DNA of 64,000 nt. It comes from Flavobacteriales bacterium. Its GTDB lineage: Bacteria; Bacteroidota; Bacteroidia; Flavobacteriales_D; CAJJDF01. The position numbers and the translations under genes were made by a program. The stretch lies in the NCBI GenBank assembly GCA_018609055.1, contig JABAYJ010000006.1, positions 74,805 to 138,804 of the forward strand, written 5' to 3'. Every line of letters starts with the position of its first letter. The first letter of the stretch is position 1. The notes beneath the pieces were generated by a model. That model was given only the letters and a program-made list of their open reading frames with translations. It was not told the DNA's origin and did no database searches. Below are positions 28,149-38,665 of the stretch, piece after piece.

Positions 28149-29984
28149 TTATTTTAATAATGCATCCATTGTGTTAGTAGACACAAAGTGGTAATTAGGA
28201 CGAGCTTTAGCGTATATGTTTCTTGCTGTCTCAATATTACCTGTCTCTTTCATAGCTCTATAAAGAGGAGTTAAAAATTTCCTTCTTCCAACTTTAACAA
28301 GAAAAGCTTCTAACTGAGGATAAACAATTTTATAATCTGCTCTTATCGATTTTTCAAACCAGGCTGCAGCAATTTCTGAGTTTCCAGAATTAGTAAAATC
28401 AAATAATTTATCTGCTTGTTCAAAATCGGTAATAGACCAACTTGTGTCAATTTTCCCAATGAAACGTAACCACTCGTGAGTTGTCCAATCATTAGTAGAC
28501 CTTGGATTCTCTAAGTAAATTTTACTTTCAAAGTTAGCATCAACTTTATCAAATTTAGCTGAAACTATCTTAGGACAGTTACTTGGCAAACCTGGCTTGT
28601 AAATCCATTCTTCTAGATTTAGTTTTTTAACCTCTGGTAACTTTTCATTGATATAAGCTAAAAACTCCTCGGTATTAAGGTTCTTGAATTTGAAATGGTC
28701 AAAGTAAGAATTAAGAAACTGATCGAATTTCTCTCTTCCAATATTTTCTTCAATCATCATCAACATAAAGCATCCTTTATCATAAGCAATTGCCGACATA
28801 CCATCATCAGGACTTCTTCCTTCTAAATCTAACTTTAATCTAGTATCCTGAGCAGGTAAATCTTCTAGTTCAGCTAACAAACCATTATAACTTAATATTG
28901 ACAACATATCTGCATAGTCTTTCCCGTATAATTCTTCAATAATTCTTCCTTCGAAATACACAGTAAATCCTTCGTTCAACCAGAAATCATCCCAAGTAGC
29001 ATTAGTTGCTAAATTACCCGACCAAGAATGTGCTAATTCATGCGCAATAAGTGAAGTAAGAGATTTATCTCCAGCAATAATTGTTGGTGTAGCAAAAGTA
29101 AGTCTTGGATTTTCCATTCCTCCAAAAGGAAAACTAGGTGGTAATACAATTACGTCATATTGCTCCCAAGCGTAAGGTCCGTAAAGTCCTTCAGCTGCAT
29201 CTATCATTTTTTCTAAATCAGAAAACTCATTATAACAAGCTTCCATCATTGATGGCTCAGCATAAACTCCTGATCTTGCTCCTAATGATTTATATTCTAA
29301 CTTACCAATTGCCAAAGCAATTAAGTAACAAGGAATTGGTTGATTCATTTCGAACTCAAACTCACCATTTTTGTGAGATGTAGTTTTTGCACTCATCACA
29401 GCAGTTAAAGAATCTGGCACTTTGAAACGTGCAGAGTAAGTTATTTTGTTTCCTGGTGAATCCTGAATAGGAATCCAAGAACGAGTTAGTATAGCTTCTC
29501 CTTGTGTGAATAAAAATGGATCTGTTTTATCAGCAGTTTGTTGTGGCGACAACCATTGAACTGCTTCCGAAGTTGGGTTAGTAGAATAATAAATTTCAAC
29601 TCTTGTAGTCTTAGGAGTAATTTGAACAGTTAATGGTTTACCCAATATTTTATCCTCTGCCCCTATTTCAAACTTAACCTCTTTACCCTCATCATTAGTG
29701 ATAATCTTATCAATATTAAGATCCTTAATATCAAATACAATTTCTGATGCATTGTTATTTTGAATAGTATGAGCTGCAACTCCAGTAAGAGTCTTTTTAT
29801 CAAAGTCGGCTACCAAATCCAAAAATAGATGAGTGGTATATGCTTGATCAAACTGAGCATAAGAATGCACATCATTAATATCTTTAGTTTCCATTTTATC
29901 TATTTGATTTTTGTTGGATTCGTATTGATTATCACAAGAAACCATTCCTGCTATAACGCACAAAGAGAGAATTATTTTTTTCAT
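28149..29984 (-). CDS. M1-family metallopeptidase, lipoprotein (LTA4H/aminopeptidase-like)
   Basis: The 611-residue protein starts with a lipoprotein signal (MKKIILSLCVIAGMVSC, lipobox Cys17). The M1 zinc site is HELAH (315-319) with the third ligand Glu338 in LNEGF. The exopeptidase motif GGMEN (288-292) is present, so it should remove N-terminal residues from peptides. The leukotriene-A4-hydrolase-like C-terminal helical domain is recognisable. It leads an operon with capD, the 135-residue gene and the thioesterase. A POT peptide transporter lies divergently upstream. Confidence 0.93.
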   Translation of the reverse strand: MKKIILSLCVIAGMVSCDNQYESNKNQIDKMETKDINDVHSYAQFDQAYTTHLFLDLVADFDKKTLTGVAAHTIQNNNASEIVFDIKDLNIDKIITNDEGKEVKFEIGAEDKILGKPLTVQITPKTTRVEIYYSTNPTSEAVQWLSPQQTADKTDPFLFTQGEAILTRSWIPIQDSPGNKITYSARFKVPDSLTAVMSAKTTSHKNGEFEFEMNQPIPCYLIALAIGKLEYKSLGARSGVYAEPSMMEACYNEFSDLEKMIDAAEGLYGPYAWEQYDVIVLPPSFPFGGMENPRLTFATPTIIAGDKSLTSLIAHELAHSWSGNLATNATWDDFWLNEGFTVYFEGRIIEELYGKDYADMLSILSYNGLLAELEDLPAQDTRLKLDLEGRSPDDGMSAIAYDKGCFMLMMIEENIGREKFDQFLNSYFDHFKFKNLNTEEFLAYINEKLPEVKKLNLEEWIYKPGLPSNCPKIVSAKFDKVDANFESKIYLENPRSTNDWTTHEWLRFIGKIDTSWSITDFEQADKLFDFTNSGNSEIAAAWFEKSIRADYKIVYPQLEAFLVKVGRRKFLTPLYRAMKETGNIETARNIYAKARPNYHFVSTNTMDALLK

Positions 29985-30108
29985 GGAATAAAAATACGAT
30001 AATAGTTGATTATTAAGAACGGGCTCTTTATTTATTTGTCAATTGCTCTTAGAAAATGAAAAATTGTTTTAATTTAGAGTCTTAACAAAAAATTAAAAAC
30101 AAACTACT

Positions 30109-31743
30109 ATGGCAGATAGAATGGATGAAATAATTGACAAAGCAGATGAATGGCAAGGGCATCAAACTATGATGGGTCATCCAAAAGGGCTTTTTTACTT
30201 ATTTTTTGCTGAATTATGGGAAAGATTCAGTTTTTATGGAATGAGAGCTTTATTAACTCTTTATTTGATAAATGAATTATTTGCTGATTTAGCTGACGGA
30301 AAAGAATTTGCATATGGAATTTACGCAGCTTATGGTTCTTTAGTTTATTTCACTCCAGCAATTGGTGGTATGATTGCCGATAGATTAATTGGACATAAAA
30401 ACTCCATAATGTTAGGAGGTCTTTTAATGACCTTAGGTCATTTTACTATGGCTTTTGAAGATAAAACAATTTTCTTCCTATCCTTAGGACTATTAATTAT
30501 TGGAAACGGTTTCTTTAAACCGAACATTTCTACAATGGTTGGTGGCCTTTACAAACAAGGTGATGCAAAAAGAGATGCTGGTTTTACTATTTTCTATATG
30601 GGAATTAACATTGGTGCTTTTATCGCTCCTTTGGTTTGTGGATGGTTAGGAGCTTCCTATGGTTGGCATTATGGATTTGGTGCTGCTGGAATTGGAATGC
30701 TTGCTGGTGTTATTGTTTTTTGGAATGGTAGTAAAAACAATGTTTATGGAAACCAAGGTGAACAACCTGCTGAATTTAAAGACAAAAAATACTTTGGCTT
30801 ATTAAATATTAAGCACATTGTTTATATTCTTGCTTTTGCTTCTGCTCCTTTGTTTGCGTTCTTAGTAAAACAAAATAGTTATATAGTATTTCCTGATTCT
30901 CCTTTAGAATCTGGATTGATGACATTCTTGTTATTTGCTTTATTGATTCTTGTTATTATATTCTTGACATACACTTGTATCAAGTCTGATAAAGTAACAA
31001 GAGAAAGATTGATTGTAGTAGCAATACTTACTTTTTTCATTACTATTTTCTGGTCATTCTTCGAACAAGCAGGAAGTTCATTAACTGTATTTGCTCAAGA
31101 TCATGTAAACTTAATAGGACTTAATGCAGCTCAAACGAATTCTATTAATCCTGGATACATTATGATATTTGCTATCCCTTTCTCAATGATGTGGGTTTGG
31201 TTAGATAAAAAGAGATTAAATCCAAATACTCCAATGAAATTTGGATTAGGTATTGCACAATTAGGATTAGGATTCTTAATCTTTGCAATGAGTAGTAATT
31301 ATATGGATTCTGATGGAATGGTAGCAATGTCATTCTTAATGTTAGGATACTTATTTATAACTACAGGAGAGTTGTTTGTATCGCCAGTAGGTTTATCTAA
31401 AGTAACTGAATTATCACCTGCTAAATTAGTAGCATTTATGATGGGTGTTTGGTTCTTATCTTCTGCCTTTGCTCACCATATCTCAGGAATTATTTCTAAA
31501 TTAACTATTGGAGGTGACGGACATGGAGACACTGGAGCTACTGTTGCTGTTGCTGACAATTGGCTTACAAGTGCTGCAAAATCTATTGCAGGAACTCCTG
31601 CAGCTGATGCAAGTGAAGGTGCTGCTGCACTATTCAATTACACAACTGTATTTGGTCAAATTGCAATCATTTCTTTCATATTTGCTGGAATCGCAATTTT
31701 ACTTTCTCCGCTTATTAAGAAAATGATGCACGGAATTAAATAA
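30109..31743 (+). CDS. POT-family proton-coupled oligopeptide transporter
   Basis: The 544-residue major-facilitator protein has 12-14 membrane helices. The family-defining ExxERF motif is at 35-40 (ELWERF), followed by FYGMRALLTLYL. The PTR2 signature region FFKPNISTMVGGLY and GFTIFYMGINIGAFIAP are intact. It imports di- and tripeptides with protons. A His/Gly/Asp-rich loop of about 60 residues (GDGHGDTGATV through ASEGAAALF) separates the last two helices. The divergent M1 peptidase upstream and the convergent one downstream fit peptide scavenging. A terminator follows at 31765-31797. Confidence 0.95.
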   Translation: MADRMDEIIDKADEWQGHQTMMGHPKGLFYLFFAELWERFSFYGMRALLTLYLINELFADLADGKEFAYGIYAAYGSLVYFTPAIGGMIADRLIGHKNSIMLGGLLMTLGHFTMAFEDKTIFFLSLGLLIIGNGFFKPNISTMVGGLYKQGDAKRDAGFTIFYMGINIGAFIAPLVCGWLGASYGWHYGFGAAGIGMLAGVIVFWNGSKNNVYGNQGEQPAEFKDKKYFGLLNIKHIVYILAFASAPLFAFLVKQNSYIVFPDSPLESGLMTFLLFALLILVIIFLTYTCIKSDKVTRERLIVVAILTFFITIFWSFFEQAGSSLTVFAQDHVNLIGLNAAQTNSINPGYIMIFAIPFSMMWVWLDKKRLNPNTPMKFGLGIAQLGLGFLIFAMSSNYMDSDGMVAMSFLMLGYLFITTGELFVSPVGLSKVTELSPAKLVAFMMGVWFLSSAFAHHISGIISKLTIGGDGHGDTGATVAVADNWLTSAAKSIAGTPAADASEGAAALFNYTTVFGQIAIISFIFAGIAILLSPLIKKMMHGIK

Positions 31744-31764
31744 GTATAATTTATCTTAAGTTTT

Positions 31765-31797
31765 AAAACCTCAATCCAACAGATTGAGGTTTTTTTT
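31765..31797 (+). terminator. rho-independent terminator of the POT transporter gene
   Basis: An 8-bp perfect stem (acctcaat / attgaggt) with a 7-base loop is followed by seven T. The A-rich flank upstream extends the pairing. It lies about 20 bases after the POT stop. Confidence 0.88.
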
Positions 31798-31809
31798 GTA
31801 ATTTACTAA

Positions 31810-32346
31810 ATGCCTATAATTCAAAACCAACTGAATACCGACAACTCTCCATGGTACAAAATAATGGAAGAAAGAGCTATTGTGTGGAATGAGTTTGCTA
31901 GAGCTAACAATCTAGAAACAGAAGGTTTCTATAATGCGAATATTGTAACTTTTGAAATAAAGACACATAAATTAAACCTATTTGGAATAAGACAAAATTC
32001 AAATACTGGAGCTATCCTAGTCGGAATGAATCATATTTCTGAAGAGCTAAACATTACAATTATTTCTCCTATAAACTCTTCCAAAAACTATATAAGAATT
32101 AGAAAAAGAGGTTTCTTGAATCTCTTTAGAAAGCAATTAAAAAATAGGATTAGACATAATAACTACCACATCACTTGTCAAGAAGAAACAATATTTAATG
32201 ATCTAAAGAAACTTGGAATTTTAAGTTTTAAAAAAATCAAAAAACTAACCATAAACAAAAAAGGAGTTAAACTTGTTTTGTTCGAGTTACCTCATGATAC
32301 TAGTGTCATAGAGTCGTTTATCAAATACTGTAATAATTTAGCATAA
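31810..32346 (+). CDS. hypothetical protein, 178 aa
   Basis: I do not recognise this protein. It is soluble and basic in its middle (YIRIRKRGFLNLFRKQLKNR), with N-terminal helices (SPWYKIMEERAIVWNEFA) and a C-terminal beta/alpha pattern (GVKLVLFELPHDTSVIESF). It starts 12 bases after the POT terminator, so it needs its own promoter or read-through. It converges with the M1/DUF6702 unit. A basic patch may suggest nucleic-acid or membrane binding, but this is only inference. Confidence 0.7.
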   Translation: MPIIQNQLNTDNSPWYKIMEERAIVWNEFARANNLETEGFYNANIVTFEIKTHKLNLFGIRQNSNTGAILVGMNHISEELNITIISPINSSKNYIRIRKRGFLNLFRKQLKNRIRHNNYHITCQEETIFNDLKKLGILSFKKIKKLTINKKGVKLVLFELPHDTSVIESFIKYCNNLA

Positions 32347-32379
32347 AAAAAACCTTACAAGCTTTAAAGCCTGTAAGGT
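32345..32379 (-). terminator. terminator of the DUF6702-M1 peptidase unit
   Basis: A 14-bp stem with one mismatch (arms at 32352-32365 and 32366-32379, with the loop formed from the central ttta) is followed on the minus strand by eight U. It lies about 25 bases after the M1 stop at 32403. On the plus strand no T-run follows. Confidence 0.85.
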
Positions 32380-32402
32380 AGTATTGTTACAATTAATTTT
32401 TA

Positions 32403-34721
32403 TTACTTCTTAGCCTTTTGCATTGGGTTTGGCGCAGTAGATTTCTTTTTATCCTGGTACAATTTAAATCTTGTTGGCAAAACTCTGTTTGGCCAATAAT
32501 TGTTATTTAAATCACAATCAGCAGTCTCTAAGTTAGGATCCAATACAATGTTTGCAACCTCTTTCTTCTTTATAAATACTTTAGTTACCGATTGGTTAGC
32601 TCCACCTTCTGAAGTCATTTTCCAAATTTCTGCAGGAATTTGAACTTTCTCTTTAGTTCCATCTTTATATTCAAACTCTAGTATAATTGGCATTACCAAT
32701 CCACCAACATTAGTGAAAGTAATTTCGTAAAAATTATAGTTAGCTTTTATAGCTTCCTTTTGTTTGTCGCTATATCCTTCCATAAATTTCTTGTATTGAG
32801 CTTTGTCAGCAGCAGTTACTTTAAACTCATCATACGAAGTATAGAAATCATTTAAACTCTTATCTCTTTCGTTATAAGTAGTCTCAATCTCTGTTAAATT
32901 TCTTTGGTTACCAATGAAACTTTCATCTTCATCAGTTTTACTCTTTTTAAGAATTGCTTTCTCTACATCAGGATTCTTCGTATCAATTTGTAGCCACTTT
33001 ACTTCATCCATTGAAATATCTACATAATCAGTTGTGTAGAACCATCCTCTCCAGAACCAATCTAAATCCACTCCAGAAGCATCTTCCATTGTTCTGAAAA
33101 AATCAGCTGGTGTTGGGTGTTTAAATGCCCATCTCTGCGCATACATTTTAAAAGAGTAATCGAATAATTCTCTTCCCATTACAGTTTCTCTCAATATATT
33201 AAGAGCTGTAGCTGGCTTTCCGTAGGCATTGTTACCAAACTGGAAAATAGATTCTGAGTTTGTCATAATTGGAGAAATACGAGATTTATCTCCTTTCATG
33301 TAATTGGTAATCTTGTATGCAGGTCCTCTTCTTGATGGAAAACCTCTTTCAAATTCTTGTTCAGTTAAGTACTGTAAAAAAGTATTTAATCCTTCGTCCA
33401 TCCATGTCCACTGACGTTCGTCAGAGTTAATAATCATTGGGAAATAGTTGTGTCCTACTTCGTGAATAATTACTCCAATCATTCCGTATTTAGTTCTTTC
33501 AGAATAAGTTCCATCTTTTTCTGGACGACCAAAATTGAAACAAATCATTGGATACTCCATCCCAATACTTTTTGAGTGAACCGAAATTGCTTTAGGATAA
33601 GGGTAAGCGATTGTATATTTAGAATACGTTCTTAATGTTTGAGCAACAGCTTTAGTAGAATACTTTTCCCATAATGGATTTCCTTCTTTTGGGTAATAAC
33701 TCATTGCCATCACATCAGGAGCTCCTTCTTGTTTAACAGCCATTGCATCCCAAATAAATTTACGAGAACTTGCAAAAGCAAAATCTCTTACATTTTTAGC
33801 ATCAAATTTCCATGTTTTAGTTGATGTAGCTTTTTTCTTTTCAGTTTTCTCGGCTTCTTTTTGTGTTACAATTACAACAGGGTTATCGTAACTAGATTTA
33901 GATTTTTCCCATCTGTTATACTGAGCAGAAGTCAATAAATCTTTCACGTTAGTTAAATCTCCTGTAGATCCTACAACATGATCACTTGGTGTAGTAATAT
34001 TCACTTTGTAATCTCCAAAGACTAATGCAAACTCACCTCTTCCTAAGAATTGTTTGTTCTGCCATCCCTCCACATCATTGTATACACACATTCTTGGGTA
34101 AAACTGAGCGATAGTATATAAGTAGTTATCTTCTTCTTCAAAGTATTCCATTCCAGAACGCCCTCCTACTTTATCTCTATCATTGATATTGTAGTTCCAT
34201 TTCATTTTAAACTGAAAAGATTTACCTGGCTCCAAAGGAGTATCCAAGTTAATACGCAACATTGTTTTGTTTATAATGTAAGATTGCTTTCCTCCTTCAG
34301 CATTTTGTAAATAATCGATATTAAAGCCACCTTCAAAATCGCTTAATGCTCCATTTAGGAACCAACTTCCAGCACCTTTAGAAACCGAACTTGTAGAAAT
34401 TTTCTTAGTATCCGAATCTTTAGCTCTAACGTTTTGATCCAATTGAACCCATAAATATTCTAATTTATCTGGGGAATTATTGAAGTAGGTAACAGTTCCT
34501 TCTCCAAATAATTTTTGGTTCTTATCATCCAAAGTAATATCCAACTCGTAATCTGCTTTTTGTTGGTAATACTCATGACCTGGAGCTCCAGATGCAGTTC
34601 TGTATACATTTGGTGTTGGTAGTTCTTGCTTTAGCTGACGGAATTTATTCTTGTTATATTCCTGAGCATTTAGCGAATAAGCACCAACTAATGCTAATGA
34701 TAAGATTAATAGTTTTTTCAT
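32403..34721 (-). CDS. M1-family metallopeptidase, secreted
   Basis: The 772-residue protein has a signal peptide (MKKLLILSLALVGAYSLNAQ). The M1 site is HEVGH (420-424) with Glu443 in MDEGL, and the exopeptidase motif GMEY lies at about 387-390, slightly different from GAMEN. The C-terminal part is Lys-rich. It is distinct from the LTA4H-like protein at 28149 and lacks a lipobox, so it should be periplasmic or secreted. The DUF6702 gene lies 2 bases upstream. It is followed by a strong terminator. Confidence 0.92.
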   Translation of the reverse strand: MKKLLILSLALVGAYSLNAQEYNKNKFRQLKQELPTPNVYRTASGAPGHEYYQQKADYELDITLDDKNQKLFGEGTVTYFNNSPDKLEYLWVQLDQNVRAKDSDTKKISTSSVSKGAGSWFLNGALSDFEGGFNIDYLQNAEGGKQSYIINKTMLRINLDTPLEPGKSFQFKMKWNYNINDRDKVGGRSGMEYFEEEDNYLYTIAQFYPRMCVYNDVEGWQNKQFLGRGEFALVFGDYKVNITTPSDHVVGSTGDLTNVKDLLTSAQYNRWEKSKSSYDNPVVIVTQKEAEKTEKKKATSTKTWKFDAKNVRDFAFASSRKFIWDAMAVKQEGAPDVMAMSYYPKEGNPLWEKYSTKAVAQTLRTYSKYTIAYPYPKAISVHSKSIGMEYPMICFNFGRPEKDGTYSERTKYGMIGVIIHEVGHNYFPMIINSDERQWTWMDEGLNTFLQYLTEQEFERGFPSRRGPAYKITNYMKGDKSRISPIMTNSESIFQFGNNAYGKPATALNILRETVMGRELFDYSFKMYAQRWAFKHPTPADFFRTMEDASGVDLDWFWRGWFYTTDYVDISMDEVKWLQIDTKNPDVEKAILKKSKTDEDESFIGNQRNLTEIETTYNERDKSLNDFYTSYDEFKVTAADKAQYKKFMEGYSDKQKEAIKANYNFYEITFTNVGGLVMPIILEFEYKDGTKEKVQIPAEIWKMTSEGGANQSVTKVFIKKKEVANIVLDPNLETADCDLNNNYWPNRVLPTRFKLYQDKKKSTAPNPMQKAKK

Positions 34722-34723
34722 AG

Positions 34724-35236
34724 TTATTTTATAATAAAAGTGTGTGTTTTCTTCTGTTGATGAAATGATTGTGTCAATTGTTTTTCAGCAAAATTAACAT
34801 GTGTAATGTTAGATTGAGCATGAAAAACCTCAGTAAGGCAAGTATTAACTACTGACAATGATGAAGGTTTTTCTATTTCATTTGATTGAAAGTACAAATA
34901 AAGTGTTTCATCTAAATTTACTTCTTTACCTACCCAAGTGAGTTTAATTTCTTTATCAGTTGTAAGCTTAAATCTGCTATTTACATATTTAATCAAATAA
35001 TTATCAGCTTCTGGATGCTCGTTAGCTTCTGATAAATGTAAATCAATATCATATTCTTTAAGAATTGCTTCCTCTACATCATGGGCAATAAACTGCTGAG
35101 TTATTTCAAGTGATTTAGACTCCACATTATAATCTATACTAGTGATAGAGATATAATATTCGTGCACAATTTTATTGCTAAAGCAAAGCAATGAAACTGC
35201 AATAATTAAAAAGGCAAAAAGGGTGCTTTTTTTCAT
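34724..35236 (-). CDS. DUF6702 family protein
   Basis: The 170-residue protein has an N-terminal hydrophobic signal (LFAFLIIAVSLLCF). HEYYISITSIDYNVESKSLE is the typical opening of this Bacteroidota family. The rest is beta-rich, with TLYLYFQSNEIEKP and HVNFAEKQLTQSF. It lies directly upstream of an M1 peptidase gene, an arrangement I believe is common in flavobacteria, and the pair is likely coexpressed. No function is known. Confidence 0.82.
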   Translation of the reverse strand: MKKSTLFAFLIIAVSLLCFSNKIVHEYYISITSIDYNVESKSLEITQQFIAHDVEEAILKEYDIDLHLSEANEHPEADNYLIKYVNSRFKLTTDKEIKLTWVGKEVNLDETLYLYFQSNEIEKPSSLSVVNTCLTEVFHAQSNITHVNFAEKQLTQSFHQQKKTHTFIIK

Positions 35237-35274
35237 AGCACTAAAGATAGTATTTTTTTGAAAAAATAATGAAA

Positions 35275-35301
35275 CAAAAAAAGCTCCTAAAAGGAGCTTT
35301 T
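35275..35301 (-). terminator. terminator downstream of enolase
   Basis: A 10-bp perfect stem (aaaagctcct / aggagctttt, 3-base loop) is bounded by A on one side and T on the other, so it can act on the minus strand (after eno, 26 bases past its stop) and, less clearly, on the plus strand. Confidence 0.85.
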
Positions 35302-35326
35302 AAAAATCGTGTATAAATACTTAGAT

Positions 35327-36616
<1,290 letters not shown>

Positions 36617-36636
36617 TTACTCTTTATATATTTTTA

Positions 36637-37749
36637 TTAAACTAATTGTGCTTTTGATTCTTTTATATTCTCTACAAATTCATCAAATAAATACCTTGAA
36701 TCGTTTGGTCCTGGAGAAGACTCTGGGTGATATTGAACAGAGAATATTTTCTTTGCTTTAAATTTAATTCCTGCAAGAGTATCATCATTCAAGTGAACGT
36801 GTGTCATTTCTATATCAGAATGAGCTTCAGCTTCTTCTCTATTAACAACAAAACCGTGATTTTGAGAAGTAATTTCTCCTTTACCAGTTATAAGATTCTT
36901 AACCGGGTGATTAATTCCTCTATGCCCATTGTGCATTTTGAAAGTAGATAAACCTTGAGATAAAGCTAATATCTGGTGACCCAAACAAATTCCAAACATT
37001 GGAGTATCTCCTTTAGCCAATTCTTTTACAGTTTCAATCTCTTGAGGCATTGCAGATGGATCACCAGGTCCATTGGATAACATTATCCCATCAGGGTTCC
37101 ATGCTAATATTTCAGACGCTTCTGTGTTATGAGGAAATACTTTTACATAACATCCTCTATCAGTCAAACATCTTACAATATTCTTTTTGACTCCATAGTC
37201 CAACACAGCTACTTTACTAGAAGAGCTTTCATCTCCCATAAAAAATGGTTCTTTTGTTGATACTTTAGATGATAATTCCAATCCATCCATTGATGGAGTT
37301 TTTGCTAATTCTTTCTTTAATTCTTCTACATCTGTGAGTTCAGAAGAAATAATTACATTCATAGCTCCTTTATCTCTTACATGACGAACTAAAGCTCTGG
37401 TATCAATATCACTAATTCCTCCTCTATTGTTTTCAATCAATAAATCATTAAGCGAAGTAACCTCACCAGCTCTTGAATGTGTATCAGAAAATTTCTTTAC
37501 AATTATCCCAGCAATTTTAATCGAATCAGATTCTACTTCTTTTGAAATAGTTCCGTAATTCCCAATATGAGAAGTAGTCATTATTAAAATTTGTTCGTAA
37601 TAAGAAGGGTCAGTAAAAATCTCTTGGTAACCAGTCATACCTGTATTAAAGGCTATCTCACCTGAATAAGTCCCTGATTTACCGATTGCCTTACCTTCAA
37701 AAATAGTTCCATCTTCTAGCAATAATATTGCTTTCTTTTTATCAGTCAT
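36637..37749 (-). CDS. carA: carbamoyl-phosphate synthase small subunit
   Basis: The 370-residue glutaminase subunit supplies ammonia to CarB for carbamoyl phosphate, used in arginine and pyrimidine synthesis. It has the N-terminal CPSase domain (FEGKAIGKSG, GEIAFNTGMTGYQEIFTDPSY) and a class I amidotransferase domain. The latter has GICLGHQILALSQG (nucleophilic Cys) and the C-terminal QYHPESSPGPNDS (His, Glu). carB is not in the window. It lies upstream of eno and starts soon after the rplQ terminator. Confidence 0.97.
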   Translation of the reverse strand: MTDKKKAILLLEDGTIFEGKAIGKSGTYSGEIAFNTGMTGYQEIFTDPSYYEQILIMTTSHIGNYGTISKEVESDSIKIAGIIVKKFSDTHSRAGEVTSLNDLLIENNRGGISDIDTRALVRHVRDKGAMNVIISSELTDVEELKKELAKTPSMDGLELSSKVSTKEPFFMGDESSSSKVAVLDYGVKKNIVRCLTDRGCYVKVFPHNTEASEILAWNPDGIMLSNGPGDPSAMPQEIETVKELAKGDTPMFGICLGHQILALSQGLSTFKMHNGHRGINHPVKNLITGKGEITSQNHGFVVNREEAEAHSDIEMTHVHLNDDTLAGIKFKAKKIFSVQYHPESSPGPNDSRYLFDEFVENIKESKAQLV

Positions 37750-37786
37750 AGTTAAAAGCTTTTATCGTTTGGTGTAAAAATAAGAT

Positions 37787-37824
37787 AAAAAAAAAGGATG
37801 TAATATTTAAATTACATCCTTTTT
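37787..37824 (-). terminator. terminator of the ribosomal superoperon
   Basis: A 9- to 14-bp stem (ggatgtaat / attacatcc extended by A/T pairs, 6-base loop) is followed on the minus strand by about nine U. It lies about 27 bases after the rplQ stop, just before carA. Confidence 0.88.
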
Positions 37825-37850
37825 ATAAATAATTAATAACAATTCATAGG

Positions 37851-38633
37851 TTACTTTTCTTCTTCAGAATCAGCAGGTCTTCCTCCATCCATTTCATCTT
37901 GCCATTTCTTCAACTCGTCCCATTTACCATCAGCAGCCATTTGAGCTTGATCAACCCAAGTAGTAGGGTCAAGTGATCCAAGTCTTCCTTCAGCAGCATC
38001 TAATATTGCTTTAATAGCTTCTGGTGTTGAAGCAGCAACATCAGTAAATGTTACTAAACCTCCTGCAACCATTGCTTCAGCAGCTTTAGGTCCAACTCCT
38101 TCGATTTTTTTCAAATCGTCAGCTTTAGAATCACCTTTTGCTTTTGGTGCAGCTTTAGCAGCTACAGTTTCAGTATCAGCTGTATCAGTAGTTTTCTTAG
38201 CACTACCTCTTCTACTTCTTCTTACTGGTTTCTTATCAGCAGTTACTCCTGCAGTATATACTTCATTATAGTCAACCAATTCGATAAAACACATTGGTGC
38301 ATTATCACCTTGTCTTGGTGCTAATTTAATAATTCTAGTATATCCTCCTGGACGATCAGCAATTTTAGGAGCTATGTCTCTAAACATTTCTGCAACTAAA
38401 CCTTTAGCTTGCTCATTACTTAGAAGAGCTTTAAAAGCTAATCTTCTGTTATGAGTAGTATCAGTTTTACATTTAGTCAATATTGGCTCTACGTATTTTC
38501 TTAGCTCTTTTCCTTTCGTTAAAGTAGTAGATATTCTCTTATGCTTAATCAATTCAGAAGCAAGGTTACCCATTAATGCTTTTCTGTGTGATTTAGTTCT
38601 ACTTAAACTTTTAAATTTCTTTCCGTGTTTCAT
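37851..38633 (-). CDS. rplQ: 50S ribosomal protein L17 with C-terminal helix-hairpin-helix extension
   Basis: Residues 1-122 are standard L17 (MKHGKKFKSLSRTKSHRKAL, GGYTRIIKL, MCFIELVDYN). After a Lys/Arg/Ala/Thr-rich linker (123-170), residues 171-255 form an extra domain: ADDLKKIEGVGPKAAEAM, then SLDPTTWVDQAQMAADGKW. Its GVGPKAAE turn is helix-hairpin-helix-like. A similar domain is known to me as a tail on flavobacterial L21. At 260 residues it is about twice the usual L17 length. It is the last gene of the superoperon, 32 bases after rpoA. L17 sits near the peptide exit tunnel region. Confidence 0.95.
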   Translation of the reverse strand: MKHGKKFKSLSRTKSHRKALMGNLASELIKHKRISTTLTKGKELRKYVEPILTKCKTDTTHNRRLAFKALLSNEQAKGLVAEMFRDIAPKIADRPGGYTRIIKLAPRQGDNAPMCFIELVDYNEVYTAGVTADKKPVRRSRRGSAKKTTDTADTETVAAKAAPKAKGDSKADDLKKIEGVGPKAAEAMVAGGLVTFTDVAASTPEAIKAILDAAEGRLGSLDPTTWVDQAQMAADGKWDELKKWQDEMDGGRPADSEEEK

Positions 38634-38665
38634 TTCTTCCTATTATCTCTCGTGATATATTTCTT

